NCBI GenBank assembly: GCA_963824935.1
Contig: CAWGRF010000020.1
Location: 26,110-90,109 of the forward strand
From: JACCZX01 sp963824935
GTDB taxonomy: Bacteria; Pseudomonadota; Gammaproteobacteria; Burkholderiales; Burkholderiaceae_F
DNA: 64,000 nucleotides
Reading direction: 5' to 3'
Below the pieces are notes generated by a model, which was not told the origin of the DNA, did not search any database, and worked only from the letters and a program-made list of their open reading frames with translations. Of this stretch, positions 15,629-23,985 are shown piece by piece; positions within the stretch are counted from its first letter, which is position 1, and each line of letters starts with the position of its first letter. Position numbers and translations under genes: made by a program.

Positions 15629-16624
15629 ATGAACAGTAACGCAGAAACGTACAAGCCCTTGAGTCAACCGCCCACCCGCCGTAGTGTCCTGAAAATAGGC
15701 GGCGCCACGCTAGTGGCGACGACTTTGTCGGGCGTGCTAGCGCGCGCTGCCTTCGGCCAAGCGACCAGCGGTCAAGACCTGAAGCGCATGGGCATTATTT
15801 CCAAGAACGGCGGCACCAAGCCGACGTTCCTGCCGGCACCAGGCTCGAACGATCCCGTCGCCCACTCCGTGGCCGACAATCTGTTCTGGAACGAGCAGAT
15901 GATGGAGCACGCGATGTTCTTCGTCATGCTGATGCCCGGACCTGAGCTGGCGTCGCAAAGAGGCCGTGCCGAGCAGTTCCAGCGCCGGTTCACCGACCAG
16001 CTTGCCAAGACGCGCAACGCGAAACTTGATCGAAACAACTTTGCCGCCTTTAACCGCTCGACGATCGAGATCGTCAAGCCGCTGGTCGAATTCAAGCACA
16101 AGATGCAGGAAGAGCAAGAGGCGGGCAAGCTGCGAAGTCTCGTGTGGCCGACTTTCTTCGAGCACACGGCTCGCGAGGGCGAACGCTTCGCCCAGCGTCT
16201 GGATCAGTATTCGCGCGGCGATACTTCTGTCAACTTCAGAGAGGCAACGGAGTTCTGGACCGCAACGATGGGTGAGCACGCGGGTTTTATCGCACACTTG
16301 CTCGATCCGGAAGAGCGCGCGCTGGTGCAGAAAGCGCTGCAGACGAGCGAAGCATTTCGCCAAATGCATAACAGCAAGCTTTCATCGAAGGACGCACTTG
16401 AGAAGGCGGCGAACGACATCATTGACTTCAAGACCGCTGCTGAAAAAGGGATTCAGACCGGAAAGATCAAAAGCATCATTCATCCGGCGCTGGCGGATCA
16501 CGTACGACGCGAAGCCATCAAGTTTGCCGACGAGTTGAAGCGTGCGGACGGAAGGGCGACTTATCTACCCGGAACAGTTTCGAGCGTTATTCCTGGGGAA
16601 CCACGGATAAGAGTCAGGCCGTAA
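15629..16624 (+). CDS. Tat-exported DUF2935 ferritin-like protein
   Basis: The 331-residue product has a twin-arginine signal (TRRSVLKIGGATLVATTLSG) and two DUF2935-like halves. The first has FWNEQMMEHAMFFVMLM and the second FWTATMGEHAGFIAHLLDPEE, and ADHVRREAIKFADEL follows. The repeated E-x2-H pattern suggests a di-metal helical bundle. Most DUF2935 proteins I know of are cytoplasmic, so export is notable. The function is unknown. It follows the sigma operon after a 270-bp gap with its own ribosome site (GGAGCGA), and a strong hairpin lies behind it. Confidence 0.75.
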   Translation: MNSNAETYKPLSQPPTRRSVLKIGGATLVATTLSGVLARAAFGQATSGQDLKRMGIISKNGGTKPTFLPAPGSNDPVAHSVADNLFWNEQMMEHAMFFVMLMPGPELASQRGRAEQFQRRFTDQLAKTRNAKLDRNNFAAFNRSTIEIVKPLVEFKHKMQEEQEAGKLRSLVWPTFFEHTAREGERFAQRLDQYSRGDTSVNFREATEFWTATMGEHAGFIAHLLDPEERALVQKALQTSEAFRQMHNSKLSSKDALEKAANDIIDFKTAAEKGIQTGKIKSIIHPALADHVRREAIKFADELKRADGRATYLPGTVSSVIPGEPRIRVRP

Positions 16625-16652
16625 CCGACTTTTTTAGCGGTCGCTGAACTAC

Positions 16653-16676
16653 CCGGCTGCACGGTGTTGCAGCCGG
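16653..16676 (+). terminator. Rho-independent-type hairpin after DUF2935 gene
   Basis: CCGGCTGCA (16653-16661) and TGCAGCCGG (16668-16676) are perfect inverted repeats with a 6-nt loop, 28 bp after the stop codon. The downstream sequence is only moderately T-rich. Confidence 0.55.
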
Positions 16677-16734
16677 ACTGATTCATTTATCGCGATGCTG
16701 CCGCCGAGGTCGTATCGCGTTGGAGACACATTAA

Positions 16735-16751
16735 ATATCGTAATACGATAT
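16735..16751. promoter_or_regulatory. Palindromic operator upstream of CBS-BON gene (copy C)
   Basis: ATATCGTA-A-TACGATAT is a perfect 17-bp palindrome and the longest version of the operator found at 3462 and 4974. TTGGAG at 16720-16725 and TACGAT at 16744-16749 (18-bp spacer) form a possible promoter overlapping it. The CBS-BON gene starts 86 bp downstream. Confidence 0.65.
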
Positions 16752-16836
16752 AATTACCTCGGAGCACAGCGGCAGCGGTTGCACTCTGTCTTGAGCCTAA
16801 AGCGCTGCCGCAAGGCGCAGTGAACTGGAGATCAAA

Positions 16837-17571
16837 ATGCAGATTGAACTGACGAAACCTGGCCCGAGCTGTGAATTGCTGGCGAAGGACATCATGTCAA
16901 AACCGGTGATTAGCGTTGAACCGGATACGCCGGTCGCAAAGATCGCTGCTCTGCTCTCGACTCAACGCATCAGCGGCATTCCAGTCATCAAAAATGGGCA
17001 GCTGATGGGCGTAATAAACGAAATGGAACTGTTGCACCGGCACGAGATTGGTACTGATGAGCCTCCTGTCCAGCCGTGGTGGGCCCGGCTGTTCAGTGGG
17101 GATCACTCGTCCTCGCATTACGTGAAGTCACACGCGTTGCGGGCGAAAGACATCATGACCCGTCCTGTCACAACGGTGACCGAAGACACAGCACTGTCGA
17201 AAATCGCCGCGTTCTTCGACTCACGAGCCGTTCGACGACTGCCGGTCGTCCGTGACGGAAAAGTGATCGGCATCATCACACGCGCTAACCTGGTCCAGGC
17301 CGTGGCGGCCAATGCTTCGGGCGATCGCGCTGAGCAGTCAAAGAGCGACGAAGCGATTCGCCAGGAACTGGTGACCGAGTTGGAGCGGCAGCCCTGGTGG
17401 CACCGCGATTGGGCAGTGGTAACCGTCGCCGACGGCGTCGTACAGTTCCGCGGCGTTATCGATAGCCAGGAAGAGAAGCGCGCCGCACGCGTGGCGGCGG
17501 AAAATGTGTCAGGGGTGCGAAAAGTCGAAGATCTTCGGCAGCGGTACGCTGATATCACCAGCGGACTCTAG
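16837..17571 (+). CDS. CBS-domain pair with C-terminal BON domain
   Basis: The 244-residue protein has two CBS domains: AKDIMSKPVISVEPDTPVAKIAALL to INEMELL, and AKDIMTRPVTTVTEDTALSKIAAFF to ITRANLV. A BON-like domain follows (WWHRDWAVVTVADGVVQFRGVIDSQEEKRAARVAAENVSGVRKV). CBS pairs bind adenine nucleotides, and BON domains are usually phospholipid- or protein-interaction modules. No signal peptide is visible. A palindromic operator lies upstream, so it probably belongs to the MarR-controlled stress set. It ends 27 bp before sdhC. Confidence 0.9.
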   Translation: MQIELTKPGPSCELLAKDIMSKPVISVEPDTPVAKIAALLSTQRISGIPVIKNGQLMGVINEMELLHRHEIGTDEPPVQPWWARLFSGDHSSSHYVKSHALRAKDIMTRPVTTVTEDTALSKIAAFFDSRAVRRLPVVRDGKVIGIITRANLVQAVAANASGDRAEQSKSDEAIRQELVTELERQPWWHRDWAVVTVADGVVQFRGVIDSQEEKRAARVAAENVSGVRKVEDLRQRYADITSGL

Positions 17572-17598
17572 TGCATCAGAAGTTGGACGCGACGAGCC

Positions 17599-17982
17599 AT
17601 GTCTGTTCGCAAATTGCAACGACCGGTATTTTTCAATTTGACGCAGATTCAGATGCCGGTCGGCGCATTGACCTCGATCACGCATCGGTTCACTGGAATG
17701 GTCTTGGTATTCGCCATTCCAGCTTGCGTCTACTTCCTTGATTTATCGCTGCAGGGACCGTCTGGCTACGCACAGGCGATTGCCTTACTCGACAGGGCGG
17801 CAATCAAAGGCATCGCGGTCGTGCTGTCCTGGGCGCTCGCGCATCACATGCTGGCCGGAACGCGCCATTTGTTGAGCGATATCGATATCGGCTCGCAGTT
17901 GACTGCTGCGCGTCGCAGTGCCTGGATTGTCAATCTCGGTGGCGTAGCTGTAGCGTTACTCGCGGCCGGAATAGTGCTGTGA
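17599..17982 (+). CDS. sdhC: Succinate dehydrogenase cytochrome b556 subunit
   Basis: The 127-residue protein has three membrane helices and SdhC motifs: RPVFFNLTQIQMPVGALTSITHRFTG at the N-terminus (quinone-site Ser/Arg region) and AHHMLAGTRHLLSD with the heme-ligand His. It anchors succinate dehydrogenase in the inner membrane. It overlaps sdhD by 4 bp. Confidence 0.9.
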   Translation: MSVRKLQRPVFFNLTQIQMPVGALTSITHRFTGMVLVFAIPACVYFLDLSLQGPSGYAQAIALLDRAAIKGIAVVLSWALAHHMLAGTRHLLSDIDIGSQLTAARRSAWIVNLGGVAVALLAAGIVL

Positions 17983-18329
17983 AACGAACGATTACGGGGC
18001 TGCGCGCCTGGCTGATACAGCGGTTGAGCGCCGTCTACATGCTGGTGTTCATTCTGTTTTTTTTGAGCCACTTCGTGTTTGATCCACCTCGTTCGTTCAT
18101 GGATTGGCACAGTTGGCTAACAAGCACCTCGGTGAGTTTGGCGATGGCAGTCTTCTTCGTCGCCTTGCTGGCGCATAGCTGGGTCGGTGTGCGCGATGTG
18201 ATCATGGACTACGTTCACCCAGTTGGCCTGCGCCTAGGTCTACTCACAGTGCTCGCCTTCAGTCTTATGGCAACCGCATCGTGGGTGGCTCGAGCTCTCT
18301 GGACCGCACGCGCGCTTCCCGTCATCTGA
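17979..18329 (+). CDS. sdhD: Succinate dehydrogenase membrane anchor subunit
   Basis: This 116-residue protein has three membrane helices and the SdhD pattern WLIQRLSAVYMLVFILFFLSHF and LLAHSWVGVRDVIMDYV. It forms the quinone and heme b site together with SdhC. It starts inside the sdhC stop (ATGA-type overlap). The usual next gene, sdhA, is missing: sdhB begins 24 bp downstream. Confidence 0.88.
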   Translation: MKRTITGLRAWLIQRLSAVYMLVFILFFLSHFVFDPPRSFMDWHSWLTSTSVSLAMAVFFVALLAHSWVGVRDVIMDYVHPVGLRLGLLTVLAFSLMATASWVARALWTARALPVI

Positions 18330-18353
18330 CGCGGACGCCTCAACACACAACCC

Positions 18354-19049
18354 ATGCAGCTGTCGATTTTTCGGTACAACCCGGAACGCGATAAGAAGCC
18401 CTATATGCAGGACTTCGAGGTCCAGTTGGGTCCAACCGATCGAATGTTGCTAGATGTCATTCTGCGCATCAAGACTCAGGACGATTCGCTGACGATCAGA
18501 AAATCGTGCCGCGAGGGCATCTGCGGCTCCGACGCGATCAACATCAACGGTCGCAACGGCCTGGCGTGCATCACCCCGGTGCGGGAGTTAAAGGAGCCGG
18601 TGGAACTGCGTCCGTTGCCGAGCTTTCCGGTGATTCGCGATCTGGTGGTCGACATGACACAGTTCTTCCACCACTACCACTCGATCAAACCGTATCTGAT
18701 CAACGACGAACCTCCACCCGAAAAGGAACGCCTGCAATCGCCGGAGGAGCGCGAGAAACTAAATGGCCTGTACGAGTGCATCTTGTGTGCATGCTGCACC
18801 AGCCAGTGCCCACCGTCGTGGTGGAACCCGGACAAATTCATTGGCCCAGCTGGCCTGCTGCAGGCGTACCGCTTCATCATCGACAGTCGTGATCATGCAA
18901 CCGAGCAACGGTTGGATTTTCTGAACGATCCTTACCGGCTATTCCGGTGCCGCACGACGATGAACTGCACCGAGGTTTGCCCTAAAGGCTTAGCGCCATC
19001 GCGTGCGATCGAGAAGATCAGGCTGATGATGGTCAAACACTCACTATGA
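18354..19049 (+). CDS. sdhB: Succinate dehydrogenase iron-sulfur subunit
   Basis: The 231-residue SdhB carries all cluster ligands: CREGICGSDAININGRNGLAC for 2Fe-2S, then CILCACCTSQCP and CRTTMNCTEVCPKG for the 4Fe-4S and 3Fe-4S clusters. It passes electrons from the flavoprotein SdhA to quinone. In most proteobacteria sdhA lies between sdhD and sdhB. Here no flavoprotein gene is present between them or within the window, so the catalytic subunit must be encoded elsewhere or has been lost. Confidence 0.92.
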   Translation: MQLSIFRYNPERDKKPYMQDFEVQLGPTDRMLLDVILRIKTQDDSLTIRKSCREGICGSDAININGRNGLACITPVRELKEPVELRPLPSFPVIRDLVVDMTQFFHHYHSIKPYLINDEPPPEKERLQSPEEREKLNGLYECILCACCTSQCPPSWWNPDKFIGPAGLLQAYRFIIDSRDHATEQRLDFLNDPYRLFRCRTTMNCTEVCPKGLAPSRAIEKIRLMMVKHSL

Positions 19050-19075
19050 TGTGGAGACGCTGCGGCGAATTTTGC

Positions 19076-19693
19076 TCACACGCCGAAGCTCTCACCGCAG
19101 CCGCATGTCTGGCGCACGTTTGGGTTGTCGAAATGTAGGCGCCGGGCGAGGCCGTCCTCGACAACATCGAGTGTTGTTCCCTGCAGGTAGGGCAGGCTTG
19201 ATGCGTCCACCACAATCCGTACGCCATAGCTCTCGAAAACGTGGTCATCGTCGCGTACAGCATAAGCAGGATCGACGCTATAACGGAAGCCCGAGCAGCC
19301 TGAGGATTTAGCGGCCAGGCGCACCGCAACTGCACCGGGGTGCTTAACCAGTTGTGCGGAAAAATGTCTCGCCGCGCGCGCGGTCATAGATACCGGCCGC
19401 GCAACTATTGGTAGCGGCGCATCGATGTTCGGAATCCGAACGACCAGTTCGCCAGCGCCACTGATTTGGCATGCCAGACGTGCATCTGACGTCGTACAGT
19501 CTGCCCGGTCGAGCATATCGAGCTCGTCTTCACTCGCGGGCGCGAAGTTCTTCCGGCCCTCTATCACCAGAACTCGGCAGCTCGAGCAGGCCAGCACTCC
19601 ACCACAATCGTGCGCGATGTCTATGCCATCTTCGAGTAGACGGTCGAGAAGCCTTTCGCCGTCAAGTCTCAGCTTGAGGTCTTCCATATGCAC
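19076..19693 (-). CDS. Fused 2Fe-2S ferredoxin and IscA-type A-type carrier protein
   Basis: The 205-residue protein combines two iron-sulfur modules. Residues 1-95 form an adrenodoxin/Isc-type ferredoxin with Cys30, 36, 39 and 75 (C-x5-C-x2-C-x35-C). Residues 98-205 form an IscA/ErpA-like A-type carrier with Cys133, 197 and 199, exactly the C-x63-C-G-C spacing of IscA, ending CGCGESFGV. Isc systems normally encode these as separate proteins, so the fusion could couple electron supply to cluster transfer. It is convergent with sdhB, which needs three clusters. GTG 19693 and ATG 19687 are both possible starts. Confidence 0.85.
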   Translation of the reverse strand: MHMEDLKLRLDGERLLDRLLEDGIDIAHDCGGVLACSSCRVLVIEGRKNFAPASEDELDMLDRADCTTSDARLACQISGAGELVVRIPNIDAPLPIVARPVSMTARAARHFSAQLVKHPGAVAVRLAAKSSGCSGFRYSVDPAYAVRDDDHVFESYGVRIVVDASSLPYLQGTTLDVVEDGLARRLHFDNPNVRQTCGCGESFGV

Positions 19694-19798
19694 TGAGACT
19701 CGTCTTCCCGTTGCTAGTTCACGATTTACGCACAGACTCTGTCCGCGTTGGCCTAACTGCCGATAGCCGCCGCGCCAGCAGTGAAGAGCACGTTTGCA

Positions 19799-19837
19799 GT
19801 CGGCTATTGCGATAAGCTTTTTATCGCAATAGCTGAC
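19799..19837. repeat. Strong 17-bp inverted repeat hairpin
   Basis: GCTATTGCGATAA (19803-19815) and TTATCGCAATAGC (19821-19833) pair perfectly around a 5-nt loop. The stem extends to 17 pairs with one G-T wobble. It lies between the end of the GST gene and the start of the ferredoxin-IscA gene. No T-tract follows in either direction, so it may be a terminator, attenuator or operator. The rest of 19694-19984 holds nothing I recognise. Confidence 0.5.
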
Positions 19838-19984
19838 ATTTCGACGCTAACTGCCAGCTCAAACCTCAATAGAACAGATGCGTCCACAAGTCCAAATCGG
19901 GCGACAACGCGTTCCGAACGTAGGATTAGTTCGGCGGAGGGCGCAGTTCTACTTTGCAGCGTTGTAACCGCGAAGATTCCTTCT

Positions 19985-20605
19985 TCAGCTTAGCGGCAGC
20001 ATCACAATCTTCTTGTACGCCGGCCGGTCCGCTAGGCAGTCGAACCATCGTTGAACGTTGGGCAATAGCGGGCGCTCAATTGGCAGCGCCATCCAACGCC
20101 AGATGCCGCAGCCGAGCGCGATGTCGCTCATTGTGAAGTTATCTCCCGCAAGGAACATGCGGGATTCGAGGTGTCTGTCCACGATGGCGAGCGCGGCAGC
20201 GGTCTTGCGACGAAGATCCTCAAATGCTTGCGGATCACGCTGGTTTGTCGGCGTACGGACGAGCCCTATAAACAGTGGACGGAGTGCGGGCCAGAACGTG
20301 GAGCTGCTCCAGTCCATCCACTGATCCGCTTCCGCGCGAGTCTTGAGGTCGTCTGGCCAGAGGTCCCCGGGGGCGTGCTTCGCGGCAAGATAACGGACGA
20401 TCGCGTTCGACTCCCAAAGCACGAGCCCATCGTCCTCGATTGTGGGTACGAGGGCGTTCGGATTGAGACTAAGGTACTGAGGGGTCTTTACAACCCCGAA
20501 GTCGCCGCCGGCGTCGATGCGCTGATACTCAACCGCGATTTCCTCACAGCACCAGAGCACCTTCTGGACATTGACCGAGTTCTTTCTTCCCCAGATTTTC
20601 AACAT
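19985..20605 (-). CDS. Glutathione S-transferase
   Basis: The 206-residue protein has the two-domain GST layout: a thioredoxin-like N-domain (MLKIWGRKNSVNVQKVLWCCEE, NPNALVPTIEDDGLVLWESNAIVRYLA, with the cis-Pro and the glutathione-binding E-S) and an all-helical C-domain (FLAGDNFTMSDIALGCGIWRW). It should conjugate glutathione to electrophiles or act as a glutathione-dependent peroxidase or isomerase. It is the last gene of the leftward CoA-acid operon, 12 bp after the lyase gene, where it may deal with reactive unsaturated CoA esters or acids. Confidence 0.9.
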   Translation of the reverse strand: MLKIWGRKNSVNVQKVLWCCEEIAVEYQRIDAGGDFGVVKTPQYLSLNPNALVPTIEDDGLVLWESNAIVRYLAAKHAPGDLWPDDLKTRAEADQWMDWSSSTFWPALRPLFIGLVRTPTNQRDPQAFEDLRRKTAAALAIVDRHLESRMFLAGDNFTMSDIALGCGIWRWMALPIERPLLPNVQRWFDCLADRPAYKKIVMLPLS

Positions 20606-20617
20606 GACTCGGCGAGC

Positions 20618-21428
20618 TCACGACGGCAATTGGTTTGCCTGGCGCAGCAACGCCTGCGCGCGCAGCAGCACTGGCTTATCGACCATCTTTCCATCGACCG
20701 CAAATGCAGCGCCCTGGGCAGAGGCCGCGGCGGCGACAACGCGCTGCGCCCACGCGATTTCGCTGGCAGCAGGACTGAAGGCATCGTTGACCGTCGCCAC
20801 CTGGCGCGGGTGAATGCACAGTTTGGCGCCGAACCCCAGCCGTCGCGCACGTTGTGCATCGGCTTGCAGCGCAATCTGATCGTCGATCGCTGTCGATACG
20901 CCGTCGACCGGTGGCGCCAGTTGCGCCAGCCGCGACGCCAGCACGAGTTGCGAGCGGAACAGCAGCAGTTCTTCGCCATCACCGCTGATGCCCAGATCGA
21001 GTTGCAGATCGATAGAGCCGAACACCAATCGCTGCACACCGGCGGCGCCGGCGATTTCGCGCACGCGGTCGATGCCCTCGGCGGTCTCGACCAGCGGCAG
21101 CAGTGCCGCCGACGGAACAGCGGCGCGCACGCACGCCAGGTCGTCAGCGCGCGCAGCCTTCGGCAGCATCACGCCCATCACACCGGGTCGCGCTGCCACC
21201 GCCAGATCGTCGGCAAACCACTCAGTATCGATGCCGTTGATGCGCACGACCACCGGTGCCTTGGCCGGTGTCCAGCCAGTCGGCCAGCGCCGCGCGTGCA
21301 GTCGCTTTGGCGTGTGGCGCGACTGCGTCTTCGAGGTCGATGATCACGGCATCGGCGCCGCTCGCCTGCGCCTTGGCGAAGCGTTCGGGCCGGTCGGCGG
21401 GGACGAACAGATAAGAGCGCGGCAGCAT
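20618..21428 (-). CDS. CitE/HpcH-type CoA ester lyase, frameshifted
   Basis: The N-terminal part MLPRSYLFVPADRPERFAKA, then GADAVIIDLEDAV, is in one frame. The rest (VVVRINGIDTEWFADDL, MLPKA, LLPLVETAEGI, LVFGSIDLQLDLGI, GFGAKLCIHPRQV) is in another. Removing the break near 21250, an apparent one-base deletion, yields a complete lyase of about 270 residues of the citrate lyase beta/malyl-CoA/citramalyl-CoA lyase family, with the metal-binding Glu and Asp retained. It should cleave a 3-hydroxy-3-carboxyacyl-CoA into acetyl-CoA plus an oxoacid. It starts 4 bp after the MmgE/PrpD gene. Confidence 0.85.
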
Positions 21429-21432
21429 TGCG

Positions 21433-22794
21433 TTAGTCGAGAAAAATCCCGACGCGCGATGTGGTGCGCAGCGCGCGGATGCGTTCGATCACGCGCTGCA
21501 TCTGAGCGGCGTTGGCACCGCCGCGGTAGGCGGCCAGGCGCAGCGCCTTGTCTTCCAGTTCGGCACGCGTCAGTGTGTTGCCGGGGTCGCCCTTGGGTTC
21601 ATCGACCCGTGCTTGCAGGGTGCGACCGTCGCGGGCCTTTACCTCGACCTTGCCGATCCAGCGCGCCGGATAGGCCGCATCGACGTCGGCGTCGCGCCGC
21701 ATCGTGACCCGCGCGCACAAGGCCGTCACGGCCGGATCGCGCCAGTGCTCATCGAACTCGGTGAGGCCCGCTCGGCCATGAACCGCGATCATTCCGAGCA
21801 CGGTGCCCATCGAGAACTTCGACTGATGCACGGTCTGCGGATCGATCACCGGCCCGAGTACGTCGATCGCGCCCTGGTGCACGAGTGCGGTCACCGTGGC
21901 GAGGTCGTCGGCTGCCAGGCCATGCGTTCGCATCAGCTGTTGCAGAGCGTCGGCAGCCGGGTGCGTGTGCCGGCACGACGCATGGAACTTGAATGATGTT
22001 TCGGCCAGCGCCCAGCGCGTGCCGAGGCGATCGGTCAGGCGCGACGCGTCGGCATCGCTCGACATGCCAGCCGCCATGCCCTGGGCGCCGTCCAGGATGC
22101 GCTGCGCGCCGGTAAATCCATCGGCCGCGAGGTAGGCAGCCGTCAGCCCCGCGCCGGCTGCATGCGCCGTGTGTAGTTGCTTGGAGTCGGCCGCGTCGCG
22201 CAGGAATTCCCACAGGCCGGCCGATTGCGTGCCGGCCGAGCCGAAAGCATGCGTCATTTGTTGCGGCGACAAGCCGAGCAGTCGGCCCACGGCTGCTGCC
22301 GCCGCCAGTGTGCCGGCCGTGCCGGTCGTGTGGAACACCTTGTAGTGCGAGCGGCCGAGAAATTCGCCGACACGAATGCCGACCTCGTAGCCCGCCACCG
22401 CCGCCACCAGCAGGTCGGCGCCGCTGCGGCCGAGCGCCTGCGCTACCGCCAGCGCCGGTGGAAACACGACCGTGGCGGGATGGAACACCGAGCTGTTGTG
22501 CAGGTCATCCTGTTCGGCGAAGTGCGACGAGGCGGCGTTGGCAACGGCCGCCGCCAGCGGACTCGTGCCGCGGCGGTGAATCAGCACTTCGCTCGGACCG
22601 TCGGCGGGACCCATGCTCTCGGCGAAACGCGCGATCGTTTCGACTGGGCGCGCGCCCTTGCCGGCGAGCGCCGAGCCGATCCAGTCGAGCAGCAGATCCT
22701 CGGTGCGATCGAGCACCGGTGGTGGGATGGTATCCAGACGCAGCGTGGCGGCGAATGTGGCCAGCGTCTGGCCGGGATGGGTGCCGTGCATCAA
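21433..22794 (-). CDS. MmgE/PrpD family dehydratase or decarboxylase
   Basis: This intact 453-residue protein has MmgE/PrpD signatures: LLDWIGSALAGKGARPVET, AAVANAASSHFAEQDDLHNSSVFHPATVV, EVGIRVGEFLGRSHYKVFHTTGTAGTLAAAAA and SFKFHASCRHTHPAADAL. The superfamily includes 2-methylcitrate dehydratase and cis-aconitate decarboxylase. In this operon, with a mesaconyl-CoA-hydratase-like gene and a citramalyl-CoA-lyase-like gene, a role in a C5 unsaturated dicarboxylate pathway (itaconate, mesaconate or a methyl-branched acid) is plausible. The substrate cannot be fixed from sequence. Confidence 0.88.
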   Translation of the reverse strand: MMHGTHPGQTLATFAATLRLDTIPPPVLDRTEDLLLDWIGSALAGKGARPVETIARFAESMGPADGPSEVLIHRRGTSPLAAAVANAASSHFAEQDDLHNSSVFHPATVVFPPALAVAQALGRSGADLLVAAVAGYEVGIRVGEFLGRSHYKVFHTTGTAGTLAAAAAVGRLLGLSPQQMTHAFGSAGTQSAGLWEFLRDAADSKQLHTAHAAGAGLTAAYLAADGFTGAQRILDGAQGMAAGMSSDADASRLTDRLGTRWALAETSFKFHASCRHTHPAADALQQLMRTHGLAADDLATVTALVHQGAIDVLGPVIDPQTVHQSKFSMGTVLGMIAVHGRAGLTEFDEHWRDPAVTALCARVTMRRDADVDAAYPARWIGKVEVKARDGRTLQARVDEPKGDPGNTLTRAELEDKALRLAAYRGGANAAQMQRVIERIRALRTTSRVGIFLD

Positions 22795-22804
22795 CAGTTC
22801 TTTG

Positions 22805-23970
22805 TTAGAACGACCGTGGCAGCCCGAGCACGTGCTCGGCCACGTAGCTCAAGATCAGGTTGGTCGAGATCGGCGCCACCTGGTACAGCCGCGTCTCGCG
22901 GAACTTGCGCTCGACGTCGTATTCGTGCGCGAAACCGAATCCGCCGTGAAATTGGATGCAGGCGTTGGCCGCCTCCCAGCTGGCCTTGGCCGCAAGGTAC
23001 TTGGCCATGTTGGCCTGCGCTCCGCAGGGCTGGTGAGCGTCGAACAGCTCGCAGGCTCTGAAACGCATCAGATTGGCGGCTTCGACCTCGATGTAGCTCT
23101 CTGCGATCGGAAACTGCACGCCCTGGTTCTGACCGATCGGGCGGCCGAACACGACGCGCTCGCTCGCGTACTTGGTCACGCGGTCGATGAACCAGTAGCC
23201 ATCGCCGATGCACTCGGCGGCGATCAACGTGCGTTCGGCGTTCAGTCCATCGAGAATGTATATGAAGCCTTCGCCTTCCTCGCCGATCAGGTTTTCTTCG
23301 GGGATCTCGAGGTTCTCGAAGAACAGTTCGTTGGTCTCGTGATTGACCATGTTTGCGATCGGCCGCACCGTCATGCCGCTGCTTTCGGCCTGGCGCAGAT
23401 CGACGATGAAGATCGACATGCCGTCCGTCTTTTTCTTCACCTCGGCCAGCGGCGTCGTGCGCGCCAGCAGGATCATCCAGTCGCTGTGCTGCACGCGCGA
23501 GATCCACACCTTCTGGCCGTTGATCACGTAACGGTCGCCCTTCTTCACCGCGCTGGTCTTGATCTTGGTGGTGTCGGTGCCGCTGCTCGGCTCGGTGACC
23601 GCCATCGACTGCAGGCGCCACTCACCGCTGGCGATCTTCGGCAGGTAGTGCTGCTTCTGCGCTTCGCTGCCATGGCGCAGCAAGCGTGCCCATGTTGTAC
23701 ATCTGCCCATGGCAGGCGCCGGCAGTTGCCGCCGCTGCGATTGATCTCTTCCATGATCACCGAGGCCTCGGTCAGGCCGAGACCGGAGCCGCCGTAGTCC
23801 TGCGGAATCAGCGCGGCCAGCCAGCCGGCTTGCGTGAGCGCATCGACGAACTCCTCCGGGTACGCGCGCTGCGCGTCGATCTTTCGGTGGTACTCGGCGG
23901 GAAACTCGGCGCACAGCGCGCGCACGGCGTCGCGGATGTCCTGATACTTGTCGGTGGCGGTCTTCAGCAT
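22805..23970 (-). CDS. Acyl-CoA dehydrogenase, two frame breaks
   Basis: Three consecutive frames make one acyl-CoA dehydrogenase of about 385 residues. The N-terminus is MLKTATDKYQDIRDAVRAL to EEINRSGGN. A short central part AGACHGQMYNMGTL follows, then LLRHGSEAQK, SMAVTEPSSGTD, GQKVWISR, ERTLIAAECIGDGYW, FGRPIGQNQGVQFPIAES and IQFHGGFGF. Two apparent one-base insertions, near 23725 and 23695, separate them. It should oxidise an acyl-CoA to the 2,3-enoyl-CoA with FAD, passing electrons to ETF. It lies between the dehydratase gene (15 bp upstream) and the MmgE/PrpD gene (10 bp downstream). Confidence 0.85.
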
Positions 23971-23985
23971 CGAGGGAATCGTGGT

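Noticed and set aside
19781..19993. Short plus-strand frame spanning the hairpin region
   Set aside because: It has Ser/Thr-rich composition, no ribosome site and no family features.
20171..21343. Plus-strand frame of 390 codons opposite the GST and CitE genes
   Set aside because: It is a high-GC antisense shadow; the minus strand carries recognisable enzymes throughout.
22177..23797. Long plus-strand frames opposite the MmgE/PrpD and acyl-CoA dehydrogenase genes
   Set aside because: They are Arg/Ala-rich, without family motifs, and lie antisense to well-conserved enzymes.
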